NCBI RefSeq assembly: GCF_963678635.1
Contig: NC_087070.1
Coordinates: 51,566,514-51,630,513 of the forward strand
Origin: Symsagittifera roscoffensis
Taxonomy: Eukaryota; Xenacoelomorpha; Acoela; Convolutidae
Direction: 5' to 3'
Length of the DNA stretch: 64,000 bases
The translations under genes were made by a program, and so were the position numbers. Each line of letters opens with the position of its first letter. Position 1 is the first letter of the stretch. A model generated the notes under the pieces. It made no database searches, was not told the DNA's origin, and was given only the letters and a program-made list of their open reading frames with translations. Below, in pieces: positions 43,401 to 55,080 of this stretch.

Positions 43401-44679
43401 CTTCTCAAAGTTGTTTCATTTTAAGCCGTTTATTTATGCCTAATTTCAGTTTTACTCGAGTAAAATTAGTTTTAGAGATTTTTAATGCCATTTTGGAAAT
43501 CAATAACTCATTATATTTCAGCAAAAAAATGGATGTCCTTCTTTTTTATCTTTTATGATGACCTCAAAAGTTGTGCTTTTTGCCTACATTACTATGACTG
43601 TCGAATATGCCTAAAATATAGTTATAAGTCAGATCCTTTTATCACAACACAGACAAAAAACTACACAAATTTGAAGTTTATTTTGAAGACTATGGTCTGT
43701 AGTTTTTAAAAGACTATGGTCAAAATATTCTGAGCTTTTTGCACAGAAACCGGCTATTCTTGTTCGAGTTTGTTTTGAGTGAAAAAAAACTTACCAAAAT
43801 TACTCTTTTTTTTCATGACAGGCACAGAATTTTTGCAATAAAAATTAAAACAAGATCCTGGGTAGCTGAAAAATTCCTTTAATAGGCCCTGCTGAAAGTA
43901 GTCTTGCTACTTCGATTGTTAAGATCTCATCTGTAGAATCTGTCTGTGTCGATGGAGAGAAGTAAGCTCACATGTTCTCAACCTTTACAACTTGGAGCTC
44001 CGAGTTCATTAAACAGTTTTTTTGTCTTGTCGATTTTCAAAGAAAGTGACGGTAATTTTTTTGTTAGATTTGAAAATCTCTTCTCTATCGTTTCGAGTTC
44101 AAAGTTCAAAAGCGGTGAATCGCAGTTGAAAAATGGTAACCTCCGCAGCATCTGAGACCGATAGGTGGCCTGGATGGCCGATAACTTGATACTTGTATTT
44201 TCGAAATGCTGCTAAAGCATTCAAATTAATGCGAATTGCATGAGAATGAGATCAGACAATACCGTATAAAAATAGGTCAAAACCCTTCTGCTGCTACGAT
44301 AAATTTGTTTCTGATACATACTTAGCTGATATCGGATCAATTATGCATAACTTGTTTAGCAATAGCGAAAATTAAGAAGCTAGTGAATGCATTCCTAGAT
44401 ATATCTTTACTTAAACATTCAAAAGTTGTACGTCGATGCAGCTTTAACATGACGAGATATGTGTCACGCATTTCAACTTATAATAGACAGTCCGGCTATT
44501 GTTTGTCAGCTGAGCTGCAACATCACGGGTTTTTCGTCAGTTTTAAGCTTTTTTATTGTAATTGAAAGTGGTTTGATTTATTATATTTGTAATGTTTTTG
44601 CTCATTAGTTTCAGAGCAATTTTTCCATGATAGCAGTTTTGTTTTCGGCTGAACGGGAGTTTACCCACAAACGGCTCAC
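43401..44679. other. RNASEK intron, no gene recognised
   Basis: AT-rich. Short frames (43485-43709, 43946-44155, 44383-44565) show no homology. Confidence 0.35.
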
Positions 44680-45990
44680 ACTTGGAAGTTTGGTATCCTT
44701 CGTCGTCTTTTTCCACCTCATGTCGAGGTATTGACGTCACTTTGACGTCAAATGAGTCTGCCACGTTTTCTCGAAGGTCTTCTGAGACATATGGAAGTGC
44801 TTTAGTTTTGATTCAGCCTTTTTCTTCACGATACGCTCATAGGACAATTTCACTCCTCCACGAGGTCTCTTCCTGTCCGGGTCCGGTTCAGCTTGATGTC
44901 ATTGGCGATTAGCGGGTCGCCTTCATTCGCAGCACGTGACTAAGGTACTTCCACTGCCTGCGACTGGTGATATGTGAAAACGTTTGTTTCATCTCACATT
45001 TTTATGACATTGTCGCTTGTATTGAGGTCTAAGTACGAGATACGCGCAATTCTCCGGAGACATTTCATGAAGAGCTCCTCGTCTAGCCTTCGCATTTGAC
45101 TTTGTAGTGTTCCATTTTTCACATGCGTATGACGCTGTTGTTAGGATGCATGCTTTGAGGACCCGGATTTGGATCTTAAGATTTAGATCAGCATGTCATA
45201 GCCGGGATAACTGCTTGAACATGGCCCAGGCTAGGTTTATGCGTCTGTTTATGTCTACACCGGCTGCCCATTTCGGGGGTGATCTGGTTACCCAGATAGC
45301 AAAGGGAACTGACGACCTCAAGCGATAATCCTCCATTGATGGTAAAAACATTGATCCATCAGTGTTCAATATTTTGGTTTGACTTCCATTAATGATTAGA
45401 CTTAACTTTCTAGCTTCGATTGATAGGCTGGTGGTCATACTTTTTTGGTTTTCCAAAGAGTCTGTAAGAGTCATTTCTCTTGTTCAGACTGTAATAAGAG
45501 CAATGTCATCGGCAAATGCAAAGGCTTTAATAGTACACAGTGATGGCCAGATGACGATACCTTACGATTGGTATTCGTTTAATTTGAGCACATGGTTAAC
45601 TGCTAGTAGGAAGAGGACAGGTGATAATATTCCGCCCTACCTGACTATAAAAACATCAAACCCTACGTTTTCTTCCTTATAGGCTTTTATCTTGCAACTG
45701 GTATGACAGTACATTTTTATCACAAATTCGCTTGTGGCCCCTGGTACACTGGTTGCTCGGAGAAGTTTTTCAAAGCGTGTTCCGATGGACGCTGTCGAAA
45801 GCAGCTGTGAAGTCGATGAAGCAGATTGATGTTGGATGTCGGAATTCATTTTTCTAGAACCCGGCGTATTCTGTAAATCTGGTTGATGCAGTATGTCTGA
45901 ATCCGGCCTGACTCTCTGTGAGATGTTTGTCTATGGTGTCTGTGTCTATCGAGAATAATAAGTTCTAGAAGAGAATAATAAGCTATATGA
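44680..45990 (-). pseudogene. Second LINE fragment (non-LTR RT, C-terminal half), minus strand
   Basis: On the minus strand, from 45990 downward: HLTESQAGFRHTAST (about 45930-45880), ICFIDFTAAFDSVHR (motif A, near 45835-45790), AFADDIALIT (catalytic box with ADD, about 45527-45490), EARKLSLIINGSQTKIL, then DINRRINLAWAMFKQLSRL (about 45250-45196). A tail like KLSYERIVKKKAESKLKHF follows near 44870-44790. The pattern F-ADD-AL, then IN..KTK, then a long C-terminal thumb fits RTE-type or related LINEs. Many stops and frame changes, for example an in-frame TAA just upstream of the ADD box. Clade not certain. Confidence 0.75.
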
Positions 45991-45999
45991 TATGCATAA

Positions 46000-46540
46000 C
46001 AGAGAAATACCGCGGTAGTTTTTACAAGTTCGAACGTCTCCCTGTTTCTGAATACTTATTTAACACCGGCGGTTGTGTTTCTGGACTTGTTTTTTCTCAA
46101 ATTAATTTTTGCAGACGAAACTTATGCTTTTTTAGTTGTCTTTTTGCAATTAAAAAAGTTATCGATTTCTTGGTTTATTTTCTGGTAGCTTGCAATGATT
46201 TAATTTTGTGGTATCGCATGTGGTGTAAAGCTCAGCTTCGCCCTTGTTTTAGAAGTTTGTTTCCGTGAATGGTCACATGTACCAGGTTGACTACTTTTGG
46301 CCTTTCATCTACGCTATTTTGCTTCTCTTGATTTGCGCTAAATTAACGTTCAATTAGTATTCTAAAAAAGTTGTTGTTTTTTGTCGGCTTTGTTGCTTTC
46401 AGCTAGTGTAGAAAGACTAAGATGCCATTATGTCAAGTGTTCTGTGTAAAAGATACCAAAGTAAAGTCTGCAGAGCTTCTGATGCTGAAATAACAATCTG
46501 ATTTTATTGGAAATGCCAGCCTGCTCAGTTTTTTTGCGAG
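46000..46540. other. RNASEK intron, no gene recognised
   Basis: One 93-codon frame (45987-46268) without homology. CAGCTTCGCC-type motifs recur here and at 51170, 52105 and 52750, so it is probably an old repeat. Confidence 0.35.
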
Positions 46541-46546
46541 CTTGCT

Positions 46547-46999
46547 AAGAGTAATGAACGTAGTGAGGACTCTTTTATATGTCTTGCTGATTTTTTTGTT
46601 ATTTTTTTTTTCAGGAAAAAGTCTTAAAATTTATTCACGCTCAATTTTGGTTTTTCGCGGTTTGACTTGTGTTTCAATAGCGCATTTCCATTATTAAAAG
46701 GAAGGCAAAATCCACTATCGAAAAGCAAAAATGTAAAGGTGACGAAAAACGTGATCGACTTCTAATTTCGAAAATGGAAATTAATTATCAGATATCCCAG
46801 TGAAATAAAAGTTTTGCCTATTGACTCAGTTTTCCCAAATTGGGTTAATTTTAACAAAAAAGCGTCCAGCATAAATTGTTCCACAAATTCAAAGAGCTTT
46901 AAGGCCATCTATTTTTTTCTTCGAAATTCAAAATTTTAAGATTTTTGAAAAAAGAAACAAAACAGTTTTTGTTTCAGTTTACTTGCGTTCATTACTCTT
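46547..46999. repeat. 450-bp inverted-end repeat family, copy A
   Basis: Begins AAGAGTAATGAACG and ends CGTTCATTACTCTT, an exact 14-bp inverted pair. The interior has ACTCTTTTATATG, TTTCAGGAAAAAGTC, GTGATCGACTTCTA and TTGACTCAGTTTTCC. No coding capacity, so a MITE-type or similar nonautonomous element. Confidence 0.8.
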
Positions 47000-47344
47000 T
47001 TCCAACTATTAGTTGTTTATGTTTAAATTTTTTCTTGCTCAACATTTGTATGACGGATTTGTTGTCTCAGTGGGCGTTTAATCATGTTTTGTCGGCTTCA
47101 TTGCAGTTTCCTAAAGTTTTGTATGACAGTTTGTTTTGTCGCAACAAGCGTCGAATCAAGTTATAAGGTCTTCATAATGATTCATTTCACTTGCGATCAG
47201 CTTAGTGTATTATTACGGATTATCTCTTTTTTCTAGCCTAACTCGCAAAGAAAAGTGTTCATTGGAAATTTCACTGTAGCATTGGAAATTGCATAGCATC
47301 TGTTCTCTGCTTTATGTGTGGCTAGTGTTTGTTGCTTATTAAGC

Positions 47345-47490
47345 TTCCGTGGCTGAGTCGTTAGTGTGTGAGACTCTGAATCTCTAGGTCGAAGGTTCGA
47401 AGTTCAGAGGTAGCCGAATTTTTACCAATTCGAAGCTAGTTTAAATTTTTAAATGCTTATTCACTGCTAACAATTGTATTTATCGGTTTG
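47345..47490 (+). repeat. tRNA-derived SINE-like repeat, family 1, copy 1
   Basis: TGGCTGAGTCGTTAGTG resembles a polymerase III A box and GAAGGTTCGAAGTTC a B box, 33 bp apart; the head mimics a tRNA with the loop ACTCTGAATCTC. A tail (AATTTTTACCAATTCGAAGC) is shared with 51955-52075. The acceptor and T stems do not pair well, so it is a SINE rather than a working tRNA gene. Confidence 0.6.
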
Positions 47491-47879
47491 CTCTCCTCGA
47501 AGTCAACTTTTTTTGGATTTTCGTTGCAAATATAATACGATTGTTTGACTCTTGTCATTGATCAAAGTGAAGGCATGTTTTTAATTCAATATTTTGTTTT
47601 TTCGTTTGTCAGGAAATGGTTGTTTTTTTTTTAAACTGAAACTTTTTTCGCGGTTTGGCTTTGATTGCTTTTTAAGTTCCTTTCAAATTCTTGAAGTTCT
47701 TAGGGCTTGAAGGCCACCTCGTTTATTTTTGGAATAACGAGCTTGAAGGCCACATAATTTATCTTTGAAACTTAAAAAGTTAAAAAGTATTTCTGAAAAA
47801 TAGTTGAATGTTTTTTGATTTCCTGGTGTCAATTGATAGCTATGTTCTATTTTTTATTTTGAACATATAATAATTTCAG

Positions 47880-48005
47880 AGCGATCTGGAAGATGCCTAT
47901 GAGACGGTCGCTGTCAACTTGTTCATCGCCACTGGTATTTACCTTCTGGGATTCCTCCTATGCGTTTGCCAGTTCGTCAACAGGAAAACGAGTCTCATTC
48001 CCTAA
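47880..48005 (+). CDS. RNASEK: Ribonuclease kappa, coding exon 2 (residues 56-96)
   Basis: After acceptor TAATTTCAG, phase 0, the exon reads SDLEDAYETVAVNLFIATGI then YLLGFLLCVCQFVNRKTSLI-P and a TAA stop. It matches the family's second half, NLYEQVSYNCFIAAGLYLLL..FSFCQ.RLN, with the second membrane segment at about residues 67-87. Joining the exons needs a 22,713-bp intron (25167-47879). Both sites are canonical GT/AG and the phase agrees, so I consider the gene intact despite the intron's load of repeats. Confidence 0.93.
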   Translation, partial: SDLEDAYETVAVNLFIATGIYLLGFLLCVCQFVNRKTSLIP

Positions 48006-48394
48006 ATGAAACACTGAAACTGAACCCCTCAGTTTTCACCCCCCCCCCCCCCCGATACATGTTATCTAGTATTTACTTGAGATTATTTTACTTATGAGAA
48101 AATGATGTGTATTCAATTATTTAGCCATTTATTGTTTTCACAAGTTGGATAAATATCTTGATGTGTAAATTTCGGCTGGGTTTTTTCTTTATATAGAATA
48201 TGCTACATTCACATGGTATATTTAACGTTTAAAATTATATATTCGTTTGAAATCTTTAAATATTGGTGTTACTCAAAATTGGGGTAACTGGATTTTGCTA
48301 GAGTATAGTTTATTCTTTTGCCATTGCCATACATAAAATTTGTCGTAATTATAGTAATGAAATTGAATTACAGCATGTTTTTGAAATGAACCGA

Positions 48395-48400
48395 AATAAA
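48395..48400 (+). promoter_or_regulatory. Polyadenylation signal AATAAA of RNASEK
   Basis: AATAAA lies 390 bp after the RNASEK stop codon, in the first AT-rich stretch downstream of the exon, and is followed by a T/GT-rich segment (TGGTTTTGTGTTG). It is the first good signal after the stop, but no transcript end is visible from sequence. Confidence 0.55.
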
Positions 48401-48666
48401 GTATTTTTCCATGACTTGGTTTTGTGTTGCTTATTTAACTATTACGGCTCTTGATGCATCTGGTGGTTTTATGATTTACTGAACTTGATGAAGTTGCTTT
48501 TATAGGTTAATTTACTTGAGCTCCTTAAGACTTTTACAGCTTGTCCGTTGGCTGTTTATTCTTGTTTGACTAAAATTTCTGTTGCACTTTCAAATTTTTT
48601 TCGGCTTAGAAAGCGACTACCATAGATTGTGCTTTTTCTCAGTACACGAATTTTGCTTCGTTTATT

Positions 48667-49124
48667 ATGAGTAATGAACGTAGCGAAGATTCTTATATAG
48701 GTCTTGGTGATGATTTTGTTTCTTTTTTAAGGAAAAATTCTTAAAATGCTCTAATAACTACAGATCTGCATTCATACACATTAATGCCTTTACGAATGCA
48801 ATTAGGTGTATATGCACTTTTTGAGATCAATTAAAATTCATCGGATGAAAGTTAGATAAATTGCATTCCCTATATACGAACGTGGAAATGGCGCGAAATA
48901 ACGTGAACTATTTCTAGTTTCGAAGTAAATTCTTGTGGAATTTAACTTTTAGATTTCCCAGCGGGATAAAAATCTTACCTATTGATCCAGTTTTCTGAAG
49001 TTGAATTAATTTAATAAAAAAAACGCCAATCATAAATTGTTTTTAAACTCAAAGGACATATATTTTTTCTTTTAAAAATCGAAAGTTGCGTCAGTTTTTT
49101 TTCTGTTTTGCGTTCTATTCTTTT
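48667..49124. repeat. 450-bp inverted-end repeat family, copy B
   Basis: Left end ATGAGTAATGAACGTAG, right end GCGTTCTATTCTTTTCC; the interior order is the same as copy A (TCTTATATAGG, CTCTAATAACTAC, AACGTGAACTATTTCTAG, CCCAGCGGGAT). Confidence 0.75.
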
Positions 49125-49326
49125 CCAACTGTCAGTTGGCTATGTTTTTATGTTTTGTTTAATATAAAGCTGACACTTTTTTGACGAAGTTTTTTCTTTA
49201 AATGAAACGGTATCACAAATTTGGAGAGGTTTTTGGAGGATTTCCAAAAAAGTTTCGTATTATTCTTGCTACTTTTTCTATTTTTGTCCATGTTAAGCGG
49301 ATTTGGCTCACCTATCTCCAGGTCTG

Positions 49327-49470
49327 TTTTTTCCCACTGTGGGGACTCCCACCTGAAGAGGTGGATGACCTAGACCAGTTCAACCGTGACCGAACTGGGA
49401 TTCGAATGCACAATCCTTGTGTTGAGAGACGTGTGCCTTACCCCACTCTGCTGTAGCCACGAGTCTCCGA
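49327..49470 (-). repeat. tRNA-like SINE head, other family, minus strand
   Basis: On the minus strand GTGGCTACAGCAGAGTGGGG and GCATTCGAATCCCAG sit about 45 bp apart, like A and B boxes. The plus-strand frame at 49202-49456 is a shadow of it. Confidence 0.55.
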
Positions 49471-51521
49471 GGATTATTGGGAAGGGATTCTTTAGAAAAT
49501 TAAAATGGTGAAATGCGTATCGGATGAAATCTGCCTAGTGGTGAAAGTGGTGATCTAATTGGGGCGAAGTAAGTGTTCAAAAGCTGGATGTAACGGAACC
49601 GGTCCTGGGAGATTTTATGAGAAAGAAAACATCATTTGAAAGAAAACATTTGTGTGCCTGTTTCGTTTTCTTTTCCCCCCATTTTTTCTGCAATTAATTC
49701 CATCTATATGCAATTCCTTGGTCAGATTACCGTTTGATTGTAGGGTCTTCGAAAATATGAGCATTTTGAGTGTTAATTTTTGTGCCTCTGTGCTGACTTA
49801 CATTTGCGACTTGCAAGTGTTATTCAAATCGAGCTCTGTAGTTTTTCTTTTCAGCTATTTATCTTTAATAATTACACAATCGAACAAGAAAAGGAGACTC
49901 TTAATCTCCTGGCCATGGGTTCGGTTCCGGTTCAAGTAGATTTTTTTTCAATTTTACTTTTTTCTGAATTTCATTTTTTATACAGTTTTTTAAATCGTTT
50001 TATTGCTTCTGTTTGCGAAATGCAGCTGCAACTCTGTATCAAAGATTGCGAGGGAACTATTTGGTTTCATTTTATAGTTACGCAAGCTTAATTGAATTTT
50101 TTTTTTAAAAGATGAAAAGTTCTCTGCGTCGAGAGGAATTGGTCTGAATAGTTTTTTGGAGTAATTTACCGCTAAGTTGTGTGGATGAGAAAGAATTCGT
50201 ATCTCGGCAAATATAATCCCTCAAAAGTTGCATTACTCGGGTATTAAAGGGCGTACGCTAATAGATGTGGAATAACTTTAATATGAGATACGATTCATCT
50301 AATCCAATTACATGGAAATTTTATTTCGACGGTACACGAAACAATTGCAGAAACTTGACTGAAAAACTCTAAACTCAAACTGAGGGGAAACCTCCTTACG
50401 GTCAGCCGCTAAATTCATAGTATATTTTTATTATTTTTATATGACTTTTATCTTTTTTAAGTTAATCTGGATATATTTATCACTTTATGATTACACCTCA
50501 TTTCAATTCCAACCCTCTATCCAAAAGAATTAGATTTTTTGTTCCGACCACTGCACGAAGTGGGAAGGAACTATGATGATGATGTTGTTTTATTCGCCCG
50601 ATTTAAGGAACTTCAATGAATGATCCTAGGAGTTCACGTGGAGTATCGTATTTACACATGCGTGGCGTAGTGTGATACTACATTTTTTATCCGTTCAGTT
50701 TGAGTCGCAATTAGTACTGCTACTTTTGGTGCCATTTTTAAAGCAGGAGAATTATTGGCTATTTAGTAACAAGTGTTTTGATTTTTGATTACCAATACGT
50801 TACCACAATTGATGCATTTTTAATTCATCAATCGAACCGAAGAAAGCTCTTTGTTTTATACAACATTAAAATGATAAAAAGTTTTTTAGTAATTTTCCAA
50901 CTCAGCATATTTCGCAAAATAAGTGATACACAATTTTGCTTTATCATTCGCATTTTATTACATGAAAGTTTTTGTTTTTAAGCATTTTGAAGCTCCCTTT
51001 TGCCGCCTTCTCGCTTGTCTTTGGTTTTTATAAGCGTTAGTCGCACCATTGTGTAGGTGGTGAACTGCAAAGTTTGTTTATCAACTTCATCACCATTGTT
51101 GTTTTTTCATGTTCTCTCTTCTTAGACCCTTTTAATGATACTTTGTGGTTTTTCGTGTGTGTTTGTGAAACGCAGCTTCGCCTCTGTTTGAAGGCCTCTT
51201 GTTTGGTTCCATATTTAGGTATGCAGTGTCCGTGATTCTGATTTACACTAAAAGAATCGGAAAACTTGTTTCTGAGGAAAAGTTGATCTCAATTGTTCCG
51301 GTTTGCAGAGCAATTTGATGGCATCAAAAACGTTTTCTTCTTCAGTTTTTCACACAAGTTATTTGATTTTAACTTAAAAAAATCTGTAGAAATTTTTTTT
51401 AAAATGCGAACCAATGTGATAGTGCAGTTCTCGAAACAAATTATAATTACCTGAGTTTGTAAAAACCAACAGTATGTGGCATTACCTGTGCAGCTAGTAT
51501 AAAATGGGCTGAAATAATACA

Positions 51522-51570
51522 CTTGCGAAAGCAAGTGTCTTGTAATCGGGAACTAGACTTTCCCGTAAAC
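51522..51570. repeat. SINE-like host repeat, partial copy with uninterrupted AGCAAG
   Basis: CTTGCGAAAGCAAGTGTCTT, then GTAATCGGGAACTAGAC. Equivalent of the Polinton insertion site with AGCAAG present once. Confidence 0.6.
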
Positions 51571-51954
51571 AACTTTTCTTACAAATCTTATCGCGTTTCT
51601 TATTTGCTTTACCATTAAAGCTCTAGAATTTTCAGGTACGTTCCTACTTGGCCTAGAGTTACGCCGTCGCCTTTGCACCCTAAAGTCCCGGCTTGACCTT
51701 GTTTTTTTTTTGTTTGCTATGGAATTTTTTTCTGGTTAAATTATATCTTTTTTTTTCAGCTAATGTCTGCTCATAGCTTCGTTTCAAAGATTGGTGTTGG
51801 CCTTGTTTCCCCTTCTTCATACTGGCAAACTTTAGTGAGCGTTAGTGTTATAGCGCGACTATTCTTGTTTCTAAGCTAAGTCGCAATTATTGGTGCCACT
51901 TTTGGTGGCATCTTCAAAGCTTTTTGATAGCAGGCCTTCAGTTTTGTATGTTCC

Positions 51955-52075
51955 AAAATATTGGTGTGAGACTTGAGACTCTAATTTTCGAGTTTGCAGG
52001 TTCGAAACCAATACGTAGCAAAGTTTTACTAATTCGAGGCTTGTTTCTTTTGTTTCTTATTTCACTTTATAAAGC
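51955..52075 (+). repeat. tRNA-derived SINE-like repeat, family 1, copy 2
   Basis: B-box-like CAGGTTCGAAACC and the tail AGTTTTACTAATTCGAGGC align with copy 1, the A-box region is weaker. Confidence 0.55.
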
Positions 52076-52504
52076 TGCTTTTTTGTCGTGTGCTTGCTAT
52101 TGTTTGCGAAGCGCAGCTTCGCTTCTGTGTAAGTTTTGTTCTTTTGCTAATTTACTTTTTACAGGAGCGATCATTCGAAGTATTATTATTGCGAATCTTC
52201 TTTTTTCTCTAACCTATGTCTCCAATATTGGTTCCACTTTTGGTGGCACCTTTACAGCTTTTTAATAGCATGTGCTTTGACTTTCAAGTAGTTATAAGTT
52301 AACTCAGTTGAACCGAATGAATCGAAAAAAGCTACTTCTTTCAAACATTTTAACAAAAATAAAAACTCGATTTCTTAAACTTTCTAGCCCAATAAATCTA
52401 AATTTTTTTGCAATGCATACTTAGTACATAATATGGCTTCATGCTTTCCAATTTATTGCATGGAAAGTTAGTGTGGATGCCTGCAGTTTGTCATATACCA
52501 AGTT

Positions 52505-52694
52505 TTGAGATTTTGTCAACTAAGTCGTTTTCTCTAGTTGGGTTACTATTATCAAAAAAGCGCCTATCATAAATCGTTCTAGAAGTTCAAAGAGCCTAAA
52601 ACACATCTATTTTTTTTCTTTGCAATTCGAAAGTTGATATTTTTTTTCAACATAGTCAGGGTTTTTTTAATGTTTACTTGCGTGCATTACTCTT
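52505..52694. repeat. 450-bp family, copy C, left part missing
   Basis: Only the right half: GTTGGGTTACTATTATCAAA, CATAAATCGTTCTAGAA and the end CGTGCATTACTCTT. Confidence 0.6.
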
Positions 52695-53367
52695 TTCCAA
52701 TCTTCGATTGGCTATGTTTATGTTTGTTTTATTGCAAGTGATGTGAAGATCAGCTTCGTCTCTTGGTTGATCATTGCTAAGATGGTGGGAAAAATACGGA
52801 TAACTTTTCAGTTATGTCTAACTTTCATTTGTTCTCAAATTGTTAATTGTCAATCTCGTGGTCGGCAAAAGCAATGAAGTGAGCGAATTTTTTTTCGCAT
52901 TTTTTTGGTGGTGCAGAAGGTAAAGGGTCGAAATTGTGAAATGTGTTCGATGAAATGACTCACAGCGATTTAGCTAGATCAGAAATTTTGATGTAAAAAT
53001 ATTCCTGGCTTTCAATCGAAAGGTTAGGTATGTAGTTTTGCTGCTAGAACATCCGATGCTTAGACTCAAATCTATTCGCAGAAAAGATAAAGATATTGAC
53101 TATCTCGGATACAACCATGATCTCAAAGAATTATTATAGAAGAAGTTTATATTAATATTAAACGTCGAACATAATCTTTCATTTAAGGTATCTTATCTGA
53201 ATCTGTGTGTTTTCAATTTTATTTGGAGATGTGTTTTCAGATAAGATTGATTTGTTACCTGTCTGCTCTTAAAACCGTTGTTCGATGGTTTTATAATCGG
53301 ATCGATGGTTCATTTGGCCTTGCCCGTGTTCTATTGGGTGTCAGACTGAAAAAGTAAGTCAAAATAA

Positions 53368-53949
53368 ATGGACGCTATAATCAACTCAGTCACAAGCCTT
53401 TGGAAGCCTGACTTTGAGGAGCATCCTCTTGGCTGGGAGTTGCGTAAGCTGTCAAACTTGCCATCTAAGAAATTCTGGACATTGCACAGACAGAGTTACT
53501 ATTTCTCATTGTATAAACGACACGAGGGAAATAATCCGAGTTTCATGGTTCTTATACATAATAGACCGCCTCCTAACAAAGATGCAGCACTAGAAAACAC
53601 GAAAGAAAACGGTGTCTCGAAGACAAACGTGGAAGCATCAGGCACTGTTGCAAATGATGGATCCTTGGTTTTGTTCAGCGCATGTCGCTTCGCTTTACTT
53701 CCAGACGCCGAGGCTGCTTTCAGCGGAATGCAGCAAACTTTCACAATTCTGTTGCAACATTCAAGTTCGTTTTTCAAAGAAGGAACCCTCCGGCTCTTAA
53801 CGGAGACGTACTCAAAGCACGAGACGTATGGACCTGCGCATATAGTGGTGCACTTGAATCTGTATCTGGTTGTGAAGCAAGACTGGTTGAAGGAGTATCT
53901 CTCTCTTCCAGACGAAACTGGAATGTACCCAGTACACGTGGCATGCAAG
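53368..53949 (+). CDS. PLA2G6: Calcium-independent phospholipase A2 beta, coding exon 1 (residues 1-194)
   Basis: PLA2G6 (iPLA2 beta, patatin-like) hydrolyses the sn-2 acyl chain of phospholipids in membrane remodelling; ankyrin repeats precede the lipase domain. This exon gives the N-terminal region before the repeats: residues about 95-165 (SLVLFSACRFALLPDAEAAF, TFTILLQHSSSFFKEGTLRL, LTETYSKHETYGPAHIVVHL) follow the vertebrate layout LFQL..ADALVNFHQYSSQLL...VL..LTDLIR.HPSWSVAHLAVELGI. The exon ends at the first repeat, YPVHVACK (family TPLHLACR), with donor AAG|GTTCAT at 53950 in phase 0. It is about 30 residues longer than the human N-terminus, partly the acidic KDAALENTKENGVSKTN insertion. 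The start ATG is the first in the frame. Confidence 0.88.
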
Positions 53950-54393
53950 GTTCATGATTAATTTCAGTCATGCAGTTGAGCATCAAATTCTTTTTGGGTA
54001 GAATAATCGGTTCAAATGTTTGCAGGCATTAAACTTATATAAATATTCACAGTAACGTTTTAGTTTACTAATAAATAGTCATCACAATGTAGATGGCTTC
54101 CTTCGTCAACTTCTCGATCTTTCGGTTGCGCTTTGAGTTATTTCATTTTTAAAAGATATTTTAAAACAGACCGATATCGTTTGAGGAAAACAAAATCTAT
54201 GGTCTCAGAGGCGTTTGAAAACATAACCTGCAGTCTTGCGTTCTTTCAGGCTTAAAACTACAGTCACGGGAAATACAAGTCGCAGCTTGAAATGAAAGAA
54301 ATTTTTCTTCGCGTTTTTGTTGTTTCTTTTCCGCAGCTACTAGAGATTGACGGTTGAAATTTTCACTTATGATAAAACAAAGTGTTTTTTTAG

Positions 54394-54860
54394 AATATAG
54401 CCGGATAAAAAACTAAAAAATTGATCTCAAGGCGTCTTCAGACCATTTAAGTAGAGGGCATCATTGAAGTGTTCTTAGTGCCAAAAAATCCCCGTAAACA
54501 GCAGCAGCTGTTTAAAGTTTTGGACGTTAAAGTATTCGTTGGAAAGCTAAGGATCTAATCTAGGCCTTCATTTAGGTTTTTTTTATATAGAGTTTGACAA
54601 GCTCTTAGACAGAAGATGACCGAAAATTCAGCAATTCATATAATAAAATGGTAAAATCTAACTATCTGCGATACGAAAAACCTATATATGGGCCTAGATT
54701 AGATCCTCATCTTTCCAACGAACACTTGAAGTCCAAAATTTTGAGCTGGTTCTGCTGTTTTCGGAGAGTTTTTGGAACTAAGAACACTTCACTGACGGCC
54801 TCTATTTGAATGGGCAGACGACGCCTTAAGAACTTTTAGGGTTTTTTATTCGGATATATT
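54394..54860. repeat. Foldback (MITE-type) element, about 470 bp, in PLA2G6 intron 1
   Basis: Two arms of about 190 bp are inverted: the left starts AATATAGCCGGATAAAAAAC, the right in reverse complement AATATATCCGAATAAAAAAC. They share TGAAGTGTTCTTAGT, GTTCGTTGGAAAGA or C, and GGATCTAATCTAGGCC. The middle is about 80 bp. No gene. Target duplication not certain; TA or TTA possible. Confidence 0.85.
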
Positions 54861-54868
54861 TTAATTAC

Positions 54869-55080
54869 CTTTGCGATAAGGGTCCATTGCAATCGGGTTC
54901 TAGACTATTTTCCCGTGAACAACTTTGTTCATGGTACTCTTCTGGACTCATCTCTATCTTGCTTCATAATGTATTCAATTTTTTAGCGTTTACGACAAAC
55001 TTAGCCTGGAGGTAACGAATAGCGTGGTTGGGCATAGGTCCGGTGTTCGAATTTGACCAGGACCTGTTTTTTTTTTCAAA
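54869..55080. repeat. SINE-like host repeat, uninterrupted copy
   Basis: TTTGCGATAAGGGTCCATTGCAATCGGG, TTTTCCCGTGAACAACTTTG and the tRNA-like TTAGCCTGGAGGTAACGAAT, GGTGTTCGAATTTGACCAGG. Same layout as the Polinton target at 25640-25709 plus 39785-39970. Confidence 0.65.

Larger units (their letters stand above)
48401..53367. other. Intergenic region between RNASEK and PLA2G6
   Basis: About 5 kb. It holds copies B and C of the 450-bp family, two SINE-like heads, and the CGCAGCTTCGCCTCTG-type motif at 51170 and 52105. Frames up to 113 codons (51924-52265) show no homology. PLA2G6's promoter must be near its right end but is not recognisable. Confidence 0.45.

Noticed and set aside
43485-43709. 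74-codon frame in the RNASEK intron
   Set aside because: No homology, AT-rich context; its length is what chance gives here.
53499-53986. Antisense frames to PLA2G6 exon 1 (149 and 70 residues)
   Set aside because: Shadows of the coding exon.
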